Shown here: piece after piece, positions 23,272 to 35,482 of the stretch
How positions within the stretch are numbered: position 1 is the stretch's first letter
Layout of the letters: each line of letters opens with the position of its first letter
Source of the DNA: Knufia peltigerae
Lineage: Eukaryota > Ascomycota > Eurotiomycetes > Chaetothyriales > Trichomeriaceae
Assembly: GCA_030247855.1 (NCBI GenBank)
Contig: JAPDRN010000021.1
Coordinates: 124,001-188,000, forward strand
Length of the DNA: 64,000 nucleotides
Reading direction: 5' to 3'
The notes under the pieces: model-generated
Seen by the model: only the letters and a program-made list of their open reading frames with translations
Database searches by the model: none
What the model was told of the DNA's origin: nothing
Translations under genes and position numbers: made by a program

Positions 23272-24326
23272 TCACAGCTTAGAAGACACAGGACCTGAGT
23301 GCTTGCTAGGCTGGCCGAGCATGTCTGAGGATACATCTGAGCCGGCAAGGACGGAGTCTGGATATGGAAAGTCATGTCCGGGACCATAACCGACCCTCCA
23401 AGCGGCACCATCGACGACGAGTACCTCGCCAGTCACATAGTTTGCGGCATCACTGAATAGGAAGACAGTGGCGTCAGCAATGTCCTTAACGCTACCCCAG
23501 CGGCCGAGAGGTAGCCTTTTCCACGGCGCTTCGCCGGGTGGCCACCGTTTGATCAAGCGATCAAACCCTTCGGTATCTGCGATGGGTCCTGGAGCGATCA
23601 CGTTGGAGGTGATGCCGAGAGGGCCATACTCGATTGCAACACTTGCGCTGAAAGCGTCGACACCGGCTTTGGCGGCATTGACATGACTCTGAAGCGGAAC
23701 TCCTGTATAGTGGTTGGTTGCACTGACATAGATGATTCGTCCCGATGGAGAAGAGGACGACGCCCGAGAATGTTTGACAACACTCTCCAAGAGGAAAGGC
23801 ATACATGCCTTGGTGACATTAAAGGAGCCTTGGACATCGATCTCCTGCACCGTCTTGAAAGCATTCGCACTCAAAGAATGGAGCGGCGCAAGGAAATTTC
23901 CCGCTGCTCCGGCACTGAGGAACGCCTCTCTCCCGCATTAGCTTCGATGCCCATCCCAAGGGTGTGCACTCACGCATTGTTTGCAACTCACATCAGAAAA
24001 TCGATCCCTCCTAGCTCTACAGCGCACCTCTTGGCCGCCGATTCAAGATCCGCAAGGCTTCGGACATCGACACCACCTATTCCTAGGACTTTGGATCCAC
24101 GCCGCACCAGAGCAATATCCTTCGCCACCAGGTCCGTTTTCTGGACGTTGCGCCCAACGATGCACGCATCGGCGCCGAGTACCACCAAGGCCCTCACTTG
24201 GGCCGAACAGATACTGCCATTGCCGCCAGTACAGAACACGACCTTGCCATCTGACGAATAGATAGACCAGTCAGTTTTCTTTCCTAGATTTGACGACGCA
24301 AGCCAAGAAATGGATGGAGTTTTCAT
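23272..24326 (-). CDS. Peroxisomal 2,4-dienoyl-CoA reductase-like SDR
   Basis: Two exons: 24326-23992 and 23914-23272. The 77-nt intron has a GTGAGT donor and CCTCAG acceptor. The product has 325 residues. The cofactor motif is VVFCTGGNGSICSAQVRAL; the core reads LIAGAAGNFLAPLHSLSANA across the splice, then VSATNHYTG and QSHVNAAKAGVDAFSA, all features of the Sps19/DECR2 branch. The protein ends in SSKL, a canonical type-1 peroxisomal targeting signal. The family reduces double bonds of unsaturated acyl-CoA esters with NADPH. Beside a P450, a regulator and an efflux pump, it may act on a fatty-acid-derived compound, or simply in beta-oxidation. The first ~28 residues before the Rossmann strand are less typical. 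Confidence 0.9.
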
Positions 24327-24970
24327 GAGACTTTGTTACCAAAGATTCCGTCTCTCCAGACTTGACTAACAACGCCGGACGCTCCCCGAGGCATCGTTGC
24401 CTCTTTCATAGAAGATTACGTGTTGCTGCCGACCACCATGAATTCGAAAATCGAAGTCCCGTCCCTGAGTGCTTCCCTTGGTTCCAAAAAAAACTCCTCT
24501 ACCCAGGTCCCTATTTGATAGTAAAGCACCGGGCACAAATATCCAGGCACGACTTAGCAGAACGCAGCTAGATTAATGGTCTCCATCTCGTGGCTATTAA
24601 ATAGAAGTTTCAGGCATGGTGTGCGTCGCTCCTGAGCCTCGGTCGAAGTGATCGTCCTTGTGAATTTTATGCCTATCAAGCATTTCCTCCTTCCATGGCC
24701 AACTTCCCTCGGCAAATCCTCATTCGGCCTCCCGAGGCAGTCATGATCAAGCACTGGCGCTCGGCCCGACTGAATTCCCTCCAATATTATTGCCTCACCC
24801 ACACATGTGGGGATCCCCGGAGCGGGGGGGGGGGCTTTGGGGTTTCCGGGGGGTGATTTTGGGCAAATGATGGCTCGACCGCGGCCGCTGTGCAGTATAT
24901 CAGCATCTTCATCCTCCTTGGTTGCCGTGGCAAATAGGCAAATAGGCAAGCATTTCGCCCGTCATCTCTG
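24327..24970. other. Divergent promoter region between SDR and Zn2Cys6 factor 2
   Basis: 644 nt. A G-run cluster at about 24825-24865 (runs of ten or more, four, six and three G) lies 105-145 nt upstream of the regulator ATG. No gene is seen. The shared position suggests joint control of both flanking genes. Confidence 0.5.
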
Positions 24971-27716
24971 ATGGAAAGGGTCGCTGAAATAGACAAGCTA
25001 CCGACTGAGGTCGAAACCAACGGCAAAGGTGGACAAGCTAAGCCGTTGTCGTTCATTCGGAGTCGAGTAGGACCCGAGTCCTCATCACGAAGGCGTTCGA
25101 GGGTTGCCTGCAGCTCATGCCACACACGCAAAGTCAGATGTGATGTGGCCCAGCATGGCCCTCCCTGCTGGCACTGCCGACACGACGGAAGCACTTGCCT
25201 CCTACCTCCTAGGAAATCCAGGTCTGCATCACCCTAACCCCATCCCGCTTACCCCGAGCCTCGCCCTGGAGCCCTGAGGGTCCTTTGACTGCTCGTTCGA
25301 TCGTGTGAAGCCTGCCAGCCTTTGCCGTGGTTTCACTCTGCATCTCTTCCGACTCAGATCTGACATTTTGTAAGGGTACGAACATTGGCACCCGGAGAAC
25401 GTCGACCACGACGAAATGGTGGCAGTGTATCTTCGAATTCGGGTCCAATTCCGGTGGAGTGTCCGCTCTCTGTTGCACCCACGGCTCTAGTCTGGGCATC
25501 AGGAACGGACAAGGAAGGGCAGCGGACTGGTTCGCCGGGACTGTCTTTCCCCGAAGTCAACTCAGACTGGGCCCAGAACGTTCCTGGTATCGGCTCACAT
25601 GATCATCAAACGGGCGAGGAGAACGACCCAGACGACGAGAATGGTGATCAGGGGGATAATGGATCCGTCTACAGAGATGTTGTCTTGAACAGAGAAGAGC
25701 CTCATCGTTCCACGGCTCCATTGTATCTCGGTGAGTCGGATTTGTTCTTTGCAATGATGAATGTGCAAAGAATATTAACTCACCGACTTGTCAGGAGACA
25801 CGAACGTTCTCGCTTTCGTCCTGGATATCTGCCAACAGCCTCGTCCTTCTCACTACATGGTTCCGGTTGGAAGTAATCGCACGCTTTCTCCGGAAGAGAC
25901 GACTTTCCTCGAGGCTGGAGGGTCCTTCTCCTTACCCGACGAGGGTGTTTGTGAGAAATTAACAGACGCATACTTCAACCACATCCACCCAAACCTACCC
26001 ATCATGGATGCGGGACGCTTTCTTGGGCAACTCAGTAGTGAGGGCGTACAGGGATTCAGTCCTCTCCTTCTCTGGAGTATGTTTTTTGCAGCGTCAAGCG
26101 TATGACAAACCCACCAAACTGAAAATGGCCTTATGCTGACATTTCTCAAGTATGTCGATGATGATGTTGTGATCAAGGCCGGATACCCATCCCGAAAAGC
26201 CATGAAGCGTGGCTTTTTCAAACGAGCAAAGGTATGACAATTCCTTCGCCCAATTTGGTACCCTCCGTCCTCGTGGAAGTACAGGAATGACTCGTGATGT
26301 ATTGCCCTGTCAATTTAGATGCTCTATGATGTCGATTATGAGAGAGACAAGACCATCATCATTCAGTCAACGGCCCTTTTGAGCAACTGGTTTGTCGATT
26401 CAGAAGATCGCACTGGATGTTGGCACTGGATTGGGATCGCCATCAGTCTTGGCCATTCCATCGGGCTGCACCGATCCTTACAGCAATCCAGCCACATGGC
26501 TACGGACGAGTCAGACACGCAACAGAGCCTGTGGCGATCGTTGTGGTGGTCCATATATTTCCGGGAAGCCTGGATCTCTTACGGTATGGGACGGCCGATG
26601 AGGATACATTTAGCAGATGTTGATGTGCCAATGCCGACAGCCGACGATGTAATGCGTCTCAGCACCATCAAGGACAGGCCGGAGCTCCATGGGTGTCTAC
26701 CCAGAGACATGCAGTCTCTTGCCGAGTACTGGATCAAACATCTACATATTGCGATCTGCATCACCAAGGTTCAGCAAGCGCACTATGCCCCCAGGAAGGC
26801 AAAACCCACCACGACGGACATAGTGGAGCATGAACGGGAGCTCCTACGAACCTTTGGAATGTACAGGGTCTCAGACCCTACATCCAGCGCGGCATTACAG
26901 CTAGCGACGCTTCAAATTGAAGTGGTTGAACAGTGACATTTCCCCCTTCCTTTTTTTGCTATTGGATACGATGGTGGATCTGACCCATGTCCACAGGGCT
27001 GCGCTGGCCACACTCTACCGCCCCTACATATTCCATCGACCTACCGACCTGAGTTCCGAGCAATACCAAACTTGGCGGCTGACCGTCTTGGATAAGCTTG
27101 TCACGGCTGCTTCTGCAGCACATGGTTCACTGCTGAAGCTGGGTCAGTTGGGTCTCATTGATCAGTGCCAATCCTTGATGTGAGTGCGTCGGCTGTCCGA
27201 ACTTGGCCACGGGCTGGAATGGACCTCCAAGTCTCCAGAAGGCTAACGCAGAGGTTTTTTTTGTTTATTTTCGGAAACAGTGTGTGTGCCATGATGCCTA
27301 TGATGCAGGTGTACCTGTATGGAACCAGGTCGCCCAACAAGCTGACACGTCGCGTCAACACTCATCAACTGCATAGTTGTATGGAGATCCTGTCTGCTTT
27401 CCGGAAGACTTTCTGGCATGCCGACTGGGTCTATCACATCTTCCTGGCGGCGCAGCGGCGGATCCAAGAGAAGCTCGCACACTGCTCGTCCGAGGGCGAC
27501 GGACAATGCGAAAAGGCAAGGATGCCTCCTTTCCCACCCACACCGGCGCCGTCGGAGGCGGTCGTCCGGCCTCGTGAGGCCCCGCCGGTCGAACTGGAGG
27601 CGTGGAGACTCTTTGACGTTGATAGGTGCCCGAGCCCGGAATATCCGATCGACCCTTTTCCTCAAGATGAGGAGCTACTCCAGTCTACTTTGGACTTGAT
27701 CAATGACGCCACCTAG
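24971..27716 (+). CDS. Zn2Cys6 transcription factor 2 with fungal-specific regulatory domain
   Basis: Seven exons: 24971-25221, 25375-25730, 25795-26099, 26151-26231, 26319-26932, 26997-27179 and 27281-27716. All phases join and give 741 residues. The DNA-binding Cys are C47, C50, C57, C66, C69 and C76 (CSSCHTRKVRC then CWHCRHDGSTC). The fungal transcription factor domain (PF04082 type) is clear from YLGDTNVLAFVLDICQ, FNHIHPNLPIMD, AGYPSRKAMK, CWHWIGIAISLGHSIGLHR and SLWWSIYFREAWISYGMGRP. The first intron (153 nt) has an unusual GTCTGC donor. It is the probable local regulator of the P450/SDR/MFS group. Confidence 0.9.
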
Positions 27717-28820
27717 TAAGTCAGCGGTTGGAACGACTTCCCATTGCGGCCTCCCTGCCTTCCCCCCCCCCGGGGACTTTTTTTTTGGGTTTTCCTACTC
27801 CGTGTAAAAGTACCAACAACTGGTACGCTTTCGGTTCCCTTGCTGATCCATGTCAATATTCTAAGCTCGTGCGATGATACATGGAATCTCGAAGCAAGCT
27901 ATCTTCACGGATGAGATGTCATGAATTCCCAATCACCTTGTTACGAAATCCTAACCCAGATCATTGGTCTCGACGCAAACACGTTCCTCCGGGGAAAAGA
28001 ACCCGCACGGGATATGAACCTCGCCCTTCGAGCTACTGTTGGGTGTGGATTCGTCAGAACCACTAGGTAGTATTGTGGGTCACACGGAAGAGCCGGTTGG
28101 GCCCCTTTATTAGATGACAAAGATATTTTGGGAGCCCGGGGGGGGAGGGGGAGGCTATTTACCTATACATCACCATCCATACCAGGGACCTTCTATTGTC
28201 TTTCCTTTCCCTCCATGTCGTTTAGAGATGCAGGAATCAGTGAGCTGCACGTTGCCATGGCCCATCTTCTTCACTGTCGTTGCCCCTGTCCCCGTGTCAC
28301 GCCGACCAGCAAGACCGTCGACAGCTACTCCTTTTGGTTTTCCTGCTTTCGTGTTTGCGTCTCGCTCCCGCCCAAGGTTGTCACACTGACACGTATGGGT
28401 TTGCTTTTGGCAGCCGGGGGAAGTAGGGAAGTACACCACGGACGAAGCCAACACGAGAGCTCGGGTGCAGAGCGGGCCGAACGTACTCAGTCAGAGCGAA
28501 GCTAACAACCATATCGATAAAGCTATGTAATGATGATGCTTTTACCCCGTATAAACATTATAATAACTCGGTGTGACTCGTTGTGTGGCCTAGCTAAGCC
28601 CTCCTACTGTAGTTCACATTGGTGTATTTCGAGGTGGCTCACAGTCTTTTTTGAGTCTTGTTGCTGTCTCTCCGGCCGGCTTGTTCATTCACTCCCCCAG
28701 CCGGCTCCTGGTGACCATGATGACTTTTGTCACGACTTTCACAGTCTTTACGTTTGAGGAGGGGAGTGGGGTTGGGTGGTAAGCGGCCCCATGCGCTCGG
28801 CCTCTATACTACCCTCCTAC
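27717..28820. other. Convergent intergenic region with homopolymer runs
   Basis: It contains a C10-G4-then-T run near 27763-27787 and a G-rich tract near 28130-28155 (nine G, A, five G). TACTCCGT occurs at 27796-27803. No coding frame with a family is found. Confidence 0.5.
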
Positions 28821-31073
28821 TTAGTGAGCGGCGTTTTCTTCCCGAGTGATGGTTCCATGATCCGTCGAGGGTTTCGCCCGTGGTGTGTCCGGGTTTCGGG
28901 GATCGTGGAGGCGTGCCGCCACGCTGTCGTTCATCATGTGGTCGAGGTTCGGGAAGAGCAGAGAAACGAGGATGTTGAGGAGCAAAAAGGCCAAGACCGT
29001 GTACAGGACCGATCGGAAAGCGAGGACCAGCGCTCGGCGGTATGCGACGATACCTGCTTGGACGATTTGTGCGGTCGCCCCTGGCACTTTGGAGAAGGAT
29101 CCCGACGTGATGGCGCCGATGAAGAGGGAAATGGAAGATTCTGGAAGTCCGGCCTTGAGGAGGACTGGGACGACCTAGAAAATAGAAAATTGGAAAACAC
29201 CTTATAGTCAGCGTTTTCTTAAAAAAGAAAAGAAAATGCCTCTCTTCTTGCATGGAAGTTTGGGCCACGAAGATAATGGGGACCGGGCTGGGGCAGGAAT
29301 CACGGAGGTAGAAACAGAGTGTGTGAAAACAGTACCTCTTCGGGAACGGTGTGCTTGAGCCGGTTCTGCAGAACCGTCAAGTAAATGGTCAACGCGACGG
29401 TCGAGATGAGCGATCTCATTGACAGAGCCACGCCGACCGCGGTGCCGATCTCTGCTTGATCGTCGATTGTGAGGCTGGTGGTGGCGCCCCCGACGCCCTC
29501 GGCGTACGCGATGAGTGTCAGCCCCGGGATCAAAAGTCCCAGCATGGTCGACTTGTTGTCTGTCGTCAGGCAGGCCAAGCCACCCAGGAGCGCCGTCGCG
29601 ATGGTGGAGACGGTGACGACTTGCCACTTTTGCCTGCCAATGTAGCGGCTGAGCGAAGCGGCGAGGATTCCGAGCGTGTAGCTCGCCGACGAAGCGCAGT
29701 ACAATACCGAGGCGTAGCTTTTGTCAGTCGTATAAATTCCCGAGACGATTTGAGGCCACAGAATCTGGAAGGCGTAGTAGCACGATGCGCATAACGAAAG
29801 TGAGAGAACATTCGCGACGAAGCCTGTACGACGAGGCCAAAAGGTTAGAAGTGGTTTTGGTAATGTCTACCACTTAACCAATCTTTCTTCTCGATCATCA
29901 CGAGGGAGGGAGGGGTAAAACACACCAGTCTTCCTGAAGAGCCTCATCGGTATCAAGGGTACTTGGAGTGGTGCCATGCACTCAAAAATGACAAAGATTA
30001 TGAGCGTGGCTCCGCCAACAACCAAAGTCGCGATGACCCGGGCGCTCTTCCAAGGGTACGCCGAACCACCCCAGGACAGTCCCAACAGAAAGGTGATGAG
30101 ACCACCGGAGAAGAGGGCGAGCCCGATCCAGTCGAAATGCCTGATGACCTCTCCGCGATTTCTGTTGGATTTCATGTGAAAGGTCGGAGGCTGTGTTTTA
30201 TGTCAGTTTTGAGAAACCTTGCACTCAGGAGATCCTTCCAAGGCCACTGCTAGAGGATAAAAAGGGGTGGTTTCCAGCCAGAATAACAACATACGTGATA
30301 GAATAATAGCATTAGCGCACAGGATATGGCGTTCAGGATGATGGTGAAATAGAAACACCATCTCCACCCTGCCTTGGTGTGCAAAACCCACGCCCACGCC
30401 ACGGCCGGCGCGAATGCGGTCGTGGGTAGGGTCGCCGCGTACATCAGGTTGACGGCCAACACCCTGTGCTTCTGCGGGACGAGCTCGCCGACGACAAAAC
30501 CGTGCGACTGTTGGGCGACGGCCCCGACGCCCATGAGGACGTTGGCGCCGATCAACGTGTCGATCGAGCCGGCCCTCGACGCGACGAGGGAGCCCACGGT
30601 CGCCACGGCGTAGCTGCCGACCACAAAATACCGTCGGCCAAACAGGTCCGTGACCCGGCCGATGAGGGTACAGCAGACGGCTAACGTCAGCGTGAAAACC
30701 AGGCTCAACCAGTAGTAATTGTCCGAAGGGCCGAGGTCGTCGTTGATGACTGCCAACAGAGAAGCTTGAAACCCAAAGGAAGCGGTTCCCTAGATACATA
30801 GATATATTAGTAGCTGTATACGGAGTATAGATGTTTATGATAGAACATATAATCATGCTAGACGTCAAAGAGGAGTCTTGTCGCAGGAGTAAAGAGACAA
30901 ACCGCTACCAATCCTAGGGTGGCTCCTGCAATTGACCCAACAAATAGAGGGCCCTTGTAGTTAGTGTTGTCCTGATTGTCATTGAGAGTAGTAGTAACCG
31001 CTACTGGCACCGGTGATGATGATTCGGTGTGCTCAAATGGTTGTGACTCGAGGTTCTTTTCTTCGCTAACCAT
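28821..31073 (-). CDS. MFS efflux transporter, TRI12-like (14 membrane segments)
   Basis: Five exons: 31073-30864, 30789-30295, 30190-29926, 29823-29336 and 29174-28821, giving 603 residues. Introns are 74, 104, 102 and 161 nt. Family features: an early membrane segment (FVGSIAGATLGLVAVCLF), MFS motif A as GRVTDLFGRRYFVVG, GSIDTLIGANVLMGVGAVAQ, and FYHPPTFHM across the second splice, a hallmark of TRI12/PF06609 transporters. The C-terminal tail is hydrophilic. TRI12-type pumps export small toxic metabolites or siderophores at the plasma membrane. The first donor reads GTCTAG and the fourth GTACTG, both unusual. Position at the end of the P450/SDR/regulator group fits export of its product or of a xenobiotic. 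Confidence 0.9.
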
Positions 31074-31106
31074 GTTTGCACAGATTCTTTTTGTGGCAAA
31101 GGAAAG

Positions 31107-31112
31107 TATATA
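31107..31112 (-). promoter_or_regulatory. TATA-like element of the MFS pump
   Basis: TATATA on the minus strand, 34 nt upstream of ATG 31073. This implies a short 5' leader, or a start further inside. Confidence 0.35.
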
Positions 31113-31682
31113 AGTCTATCAGTCGTACCCTATCGAACCCTGCAAGATTGTTGAATAGTATTGATTCTCTTCTTTGGTACGTCAAAGTTCTTGTTGAACC
31201 GAGAAAAGAAGGAATGAAGGGCGAACCCATGGATTAATAGTTACGCAGATACCGTCTCGTAGATGGATGAAAAGCCCATTCACTGATCAGTTCAAACGCC
31301 CATCAAATCCTCTATCCTATTCGAGCACTCCCGAGGTTACAAAGTGCCTTACTCTGAGGCCATCTGAAGCAAGTATTCGTGCCCCACGGGGACACACACC
31401 GGGGCCCCGGGATCCCTCCTTCAGTGTTACCGAGGGATGGTTTCGTCGGTAGCAAAGGGTGGGCATTGGGTATTTACCTATGGATGATTCAGCTAACTAC
31501 TAGGTACCTTTGAGTGAGGGAGAAGTCGGCATAACCAATTGGATTTCAGTAAAACTTGTACAAAATGATGTACAGACAACAAAGGGTAAACTTATGCATT
31601 CTCTTGAGCTGAGGTCGGTTAGTGCTCCGTATATTACGGCGAAATACGAGTTTGGTGGCTGTGGCACGTGAAAAAAGCCAGT

Positions 31683-31709
31683 CACAGCCACAGCCACAGC
31701 CACAGCCAC
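31683..31709. repeat. CACAGC hexanucleotide microsatellite
   Basis: About four and a half tandem copies of a six-base unit in non-coding DNA. Confidence 0.8.
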
Positions 31710-32032
31710 AGGTTATGACAACAAAGCAATCACATTAGACACTGACATCGACATTGACGTTCAAAGTACTCCGTAGATTCTATTAACTTTGCAAATTCAT
31801 AACAACAATCTTCCCGATTGTTTGAATTTACACATTCTCCTCCCCCGTCATGGTAACAGAACAGGTCATCTCTGAAAAAGCAGTGGGCAAAAACAAGCAA
31901 ACATTCAACTCTTCATAATCGCAGAAGCGGTTAGAAAGAACTGATATTCCTGTACAATCACGCATCGACCTTAGCCTTTTCCTTTCACTTCTTCTCTCTC
32001 AGACACTGTTTCACTGATGAACTAGACTGAAC

Positions 32033-32824
32033 ATGACTTCTGAGAAGCCTGTTCAGCTTCAGTCGTCATCGTCGGTTGGTGGAGAAACAGCCACAGACAA
32101 CACAGACTCGAGCCTCGGCGGTCGTCTGACTGGAACCCTACAAGGCGTCGTCAACAAGACCGTCACCGTCGGTGGCAATGTCATGGATAGATACTTGCCG
32201 CCGCCTCAAAAACGAGAACGATGGAAGACCCAAATCATCACCTTCGCCACGGAAAGGCCGTATCTTGCTGGATTTCTAGCTTCCCAGATCGCGTTGAGTG
32301 GTCTACCGTTGATTCTTTTCATTTGTATCACGGTTTCGGTTTTTATTTTTTCTCTACTGGCCGGGATATTAGTCGGGATCATCGGTGGACTTTTATTCGT
32401 TGTACCGGTCATTGGCTTTGCACTACTCGTGCTCATACCCGTAATGTTCTTCACGACTGCTGCGGCCGTCTGTATTTGGTTCTGGGCTTTGGTCGCGTAC
32501 ACCATCATTGATTATTTCAATCACCAAAAAGAAACATCTTCCAAGGCCCAAAATGGTGAAGATGTCAAGATGAAGAACAGTTCATCAAATGGCGCACCAC
32601 CTCAGACGACAAAACAAGGGACAAAGGATCTATCTACTCTTGGTTCGGCGGCAGAAGCGGTTGATCCAGAAGCACAACCAAATTCAAGCTCCGACGGCGG
32701 AACTCAAAGTCGGCGTCACACACCTAGTAACAGCAGCGGTAGCGGTACCAGCAACAGCAACAGCAGCAGTGGCGGCGGCGGCGGCGGTGCTGGGAATAAC
32801 CCTGCTCCTCAACAACATCAATGA
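32033..32824 (+). CDS. Promethin-like (LDAF1-type) hydrophobic hairpin protein
   Basis: Single exon from ATG 32033, 263 residues. A hydrophilic Ser-rich N-terminus is followed, at about residues 80-165, by an uninterrupted hydrophobic block (LAGFLASQIALSGLPLILFI, then LLAGILVGIIGGLLFVVPVI, then LLVLIPVMFFTTAAAVCIWF). The C-terminal ~95 residues are low-complexity Ser/Gly/Asn/Gln. This layout, with closely spaced hairpin-like segments between soluble tails, resembles fungal promethin family (PF16015) proteins that sit in the ER and at lipid-droplet assembly sites. The assignment rests on layout and pattern, not on a catalytic motif. Another small multi-pass ER protein cannot be excluded. Confidence 0.7.
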   Translation: MTSEKPVQLQSSSSVGGETATDNTDSSLGGRLTGTLQGVVNKTVTVGGNVMDRYLPPPQKRERWKTQIITFATERPYLAGFLASQIALSGLPLILFICITVSVFIFSLLAGILVGIIGGLLFVVPVIGFALLVLIPVMFFTTAAAVCIWFWALVAYTIIDYFNHQKETSSKAQNGEDVKMKNSSSNGAPPQTTKQGTKDLSTLGSAAEAVDPEAQPNSSSDGGTQSRRHTPSNSSGSGTSNSNSSSGGGGGGAGNNPAPQQHQ

Positions 32825-33305
32825 CAACAACAATAGCCTACACAACTGCGAGATTCAACCAGTCGCTACCTAGACAATTTGACTCGGTCTTTGACCCCTG
32901 CGCTGTCGGTAAGAGAGAGGGCGAACAGTGCAACGAGTCGAGCACGGGCCCATCAAACCAATGAAGACAGACATCGTCTTCAATCTCACCAGCATAGGGT
33001 CTGAATAGACTGCAGACTCTAATTCTTTGTCCCTGAAAGACCCTGTACTCCTTGCATTGAAGATGAGGAATAATTATACGAGTTCTAAAATGCTTAAGCA
33101 CGATATTTTACCCGTCATCGATGGGGTTCCTTCGGCTTTCTTTGCCCTTTCTCGTGGTGCTGGATCCGCACTGTTGGTAGATCCGAAAGCCATGATAGGA
33201 CCCGTCTGGTGCCGCGTCTCCGTCCACTTGATATGTCCTTTCAATGTGTATCGATACAGCTTTGATGATGATTCCAAGCCTGCGTGAGCCAACCTCGGTG
33301 AGAAA
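32825..33305. other. Convergent intergenic region
   Basis: 3' flanks of the promethin-like gene and of Zn2Cys6 factor 3. Nothing recognised. Confidence 0.5.
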
Positions 33306-35482
33306 TCAAAGATTTTGGGGCGTGAAGAATGAGAAATCATTCATCATCGTGTCCCACACGAAGTCGTCAAATCCAGGTTCGGCCAAATCAAATTGCATGT
33401 CCAGTTGACTTGCAGAAGAAGTGTTCGGGTCACCTGGTTCTAGCTCCGCATAATTTGTGCTGACTGCTGGCGGTATCGATCCGTGTATGTCCATACTCCT
33501 GACTTCCGGGTGCGACAGCTGTGAAAGGGCTGACCGTTTTTGCTGCGTTTCAAATTGCCCCGGAGCAGGTCTATCCTCGGCCCCAATTCGGTTTTCGTAC
33601 CCAGATTGTATGCTTTTGAGCAAAACCCCATAATTATGCACCATGTCCCTGTGGCCGTCATCATCAGCAAGCTGCGTTGTCACTGTGGCCAATTTCCTCC
33701 TATACACATCCAGCACATGAGGTATCATGACTTCCTTTTCAGCAGCTCTCCTGAAGTCGGCTTCTAGCGATTCTGTTATCTGTTCATTTCCTGTGATACC
33801 AGCCCCACAATCCAGGAAAACAGTCTTGATTTGAACGATGACGACGTAAGAATGCTCTTCCCACCAAGAGAATGGAAAACGAAGTAGCTCGGCATTCTCA
33901 ACTGACAGACTCCAATCCTGAAATGAGACAGTTGCTGTGACGAGTTGCCACAGCATATTGGTCCGCTGCATTGAGAGCTGAATTGAGTGCCTAGTCTCTG
34001 GTTGAGTGAGTCGGGTAGGCATAAAAGGGGTTTGCCAAAGCTCGCTATAGAGCGCAACTTCACGAATCCAGACTTCCAGGAAGTGAAGGTGTTGGACCAG
34101 AATAGCGTTTCTGTTTGTTGAGCCAATGCCCTTTTTAAGTCCATCAATTTCACGGGCGAAAGAATCGACAGTGATCTGGAGTGCGCGCTCCCCTCTTATG
34201 TCGCAGGTAGATATATCGTGGTAACAGAAAGCGTCACTGATCTTCCTCTGAAGGACCTGGGTTTCCACAAATGGCGCGATCAATTGATCGCTGGGAACAT
34301 CCCTCAGTCGAGAGAGAGATGTGCAACAATCTTCCATATACGATGTGTAGTGCATTATCGTCCGTTTTCTCATCACCATTGATAACCTTATTAGAGTTGA
34401 CAGTCAGCTCGAGGTTCAGAACAATTGCCATTATGCAGGGAGAGCGTACATGGATGACAAATAATATGTTCCAAGAAGAGCTCTCATCTCTGCGGGATTT
34501 CGCGCTTTCACCTGAGTTTGAGCCTCCTCTAGACCTCTCTTTCCCTTCTCATTCAAGTCCAGTTTCAACTCATGGCACATGTTGACACAGAGCTGTAACA
34601 TGAGGAAGTATTGATGCTTCCCAGGCACACAGAAGTATTGATACCAAGTGACGAATACCAAAAGACCTTGTAAAAGATCCATACTAGCTTCAAGACCCAT
34701 AACCAAGCGATCACAAATTTGCTTCTTGATCTCCAGTCCTAATCTGCGCTGTAGTATGGGATCCTCAAAAGATGTGACGGCCATAATACATAAGAAGAGG
34801 AATGGACTGTCGTATCGAAGAGATTCCAGGCTGACTGTGAGAGGCACAACCACAAATGGGAAGTAGTGGACGAATTCTCGCCGGAAAGTCTCCAGTCGAC
34901 GATCCGCAGCTGCCAGGCCTCCTAGATCGCGTAGAACAATGTTGGTCAAGCTATCATTATGAACGTCTCTGGACCTGGACAGGGATTCGGAAGACGCCAA
35001 GTGACTTCCACTTATTCGGTCGTGCGAGGACGAAAAGCTGGAATAAAGAATCCCAGTGGCAGGGCGATTACTTCGGGGTCCTTGAATTGAGGTTGAATGG
35101 ATGTGTTGTGTCAAAGCAGCTACTTGCGTGGACAACAGCTCCACCTTCTCCTCGAGTCTCTTAGCAGATCTAAGGACAACTTAGCTTGTTCTATACCGAA
35201 GAAATACCTGGTGTATATGGAAGGGTGTCCTCAATCACCGAGCCTAGTTCACTTCAACGACTGCAGATGGGTTTGTGACACTCACGAGCTTTCTCTCCGA
35301 TATCTTTTTGCCTCAGACGAAGGCTCTGCATAGACGCATCCTTTACCCAATCTTTCACATCTTTCACATGATTCTGAGGCCAACGACGCAGATGTGCACT
35401 TGACTTTGGCGCTAGTGCAGCTGAGGCACGCTCGCCTCTTTACCCGCAGATTTATCATCGATGATGGTTCCGGTACGTCCAT
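33306..35482 (-). CDS. Zn2Cys6 transcription factor 3
   Basis: Three exons: 35482-35286, 35169-34450 and 34386-33306, giving 665 residues. The 116-nt intron has donor GTGAGT and acceptor CCTTAG; the 63-nt intron has donor GTACGC and acceptor ATAAG. Cys ligands are C19, C22, C29, C39, C42 and C49 (CLSCTSAKVKC, then CERCERLGKGC). A short coiled segment follows (SAKRLEEKVELLSTQVAALT), the usual linker and dimerisation helix. The regulatory domain has LQRRLGLEIKKQ, the conserved YYLSSM at the second splice, and TSYMEDC. It is transcribed divergently from the SDR gene at 35987, with a 504-nt shared upstream region. Regulation of that SDR is a reasonable guess. Confidence 0.88.

Larger units (their letters stand above)
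31074..32032. other. Divergent intergenic region between MFS pump and promethin-like gene
   Basis: 959 nt. TATATA at 31107-31112 lies 34 nt upstream of the MFS ATG. A CACAGC hexamer microsatellite is at about 31683-31709. TACTCCGTA is at 31767-31775. No gene is seen. Confidence 0.5.

Noticed and set aside
28008..28022. Minus-strand GAGGTTCATATCC, similar to a tRNA T-arm
   Set aside because: The flanks do not pair as a T stem and no other tRNA arms are present.
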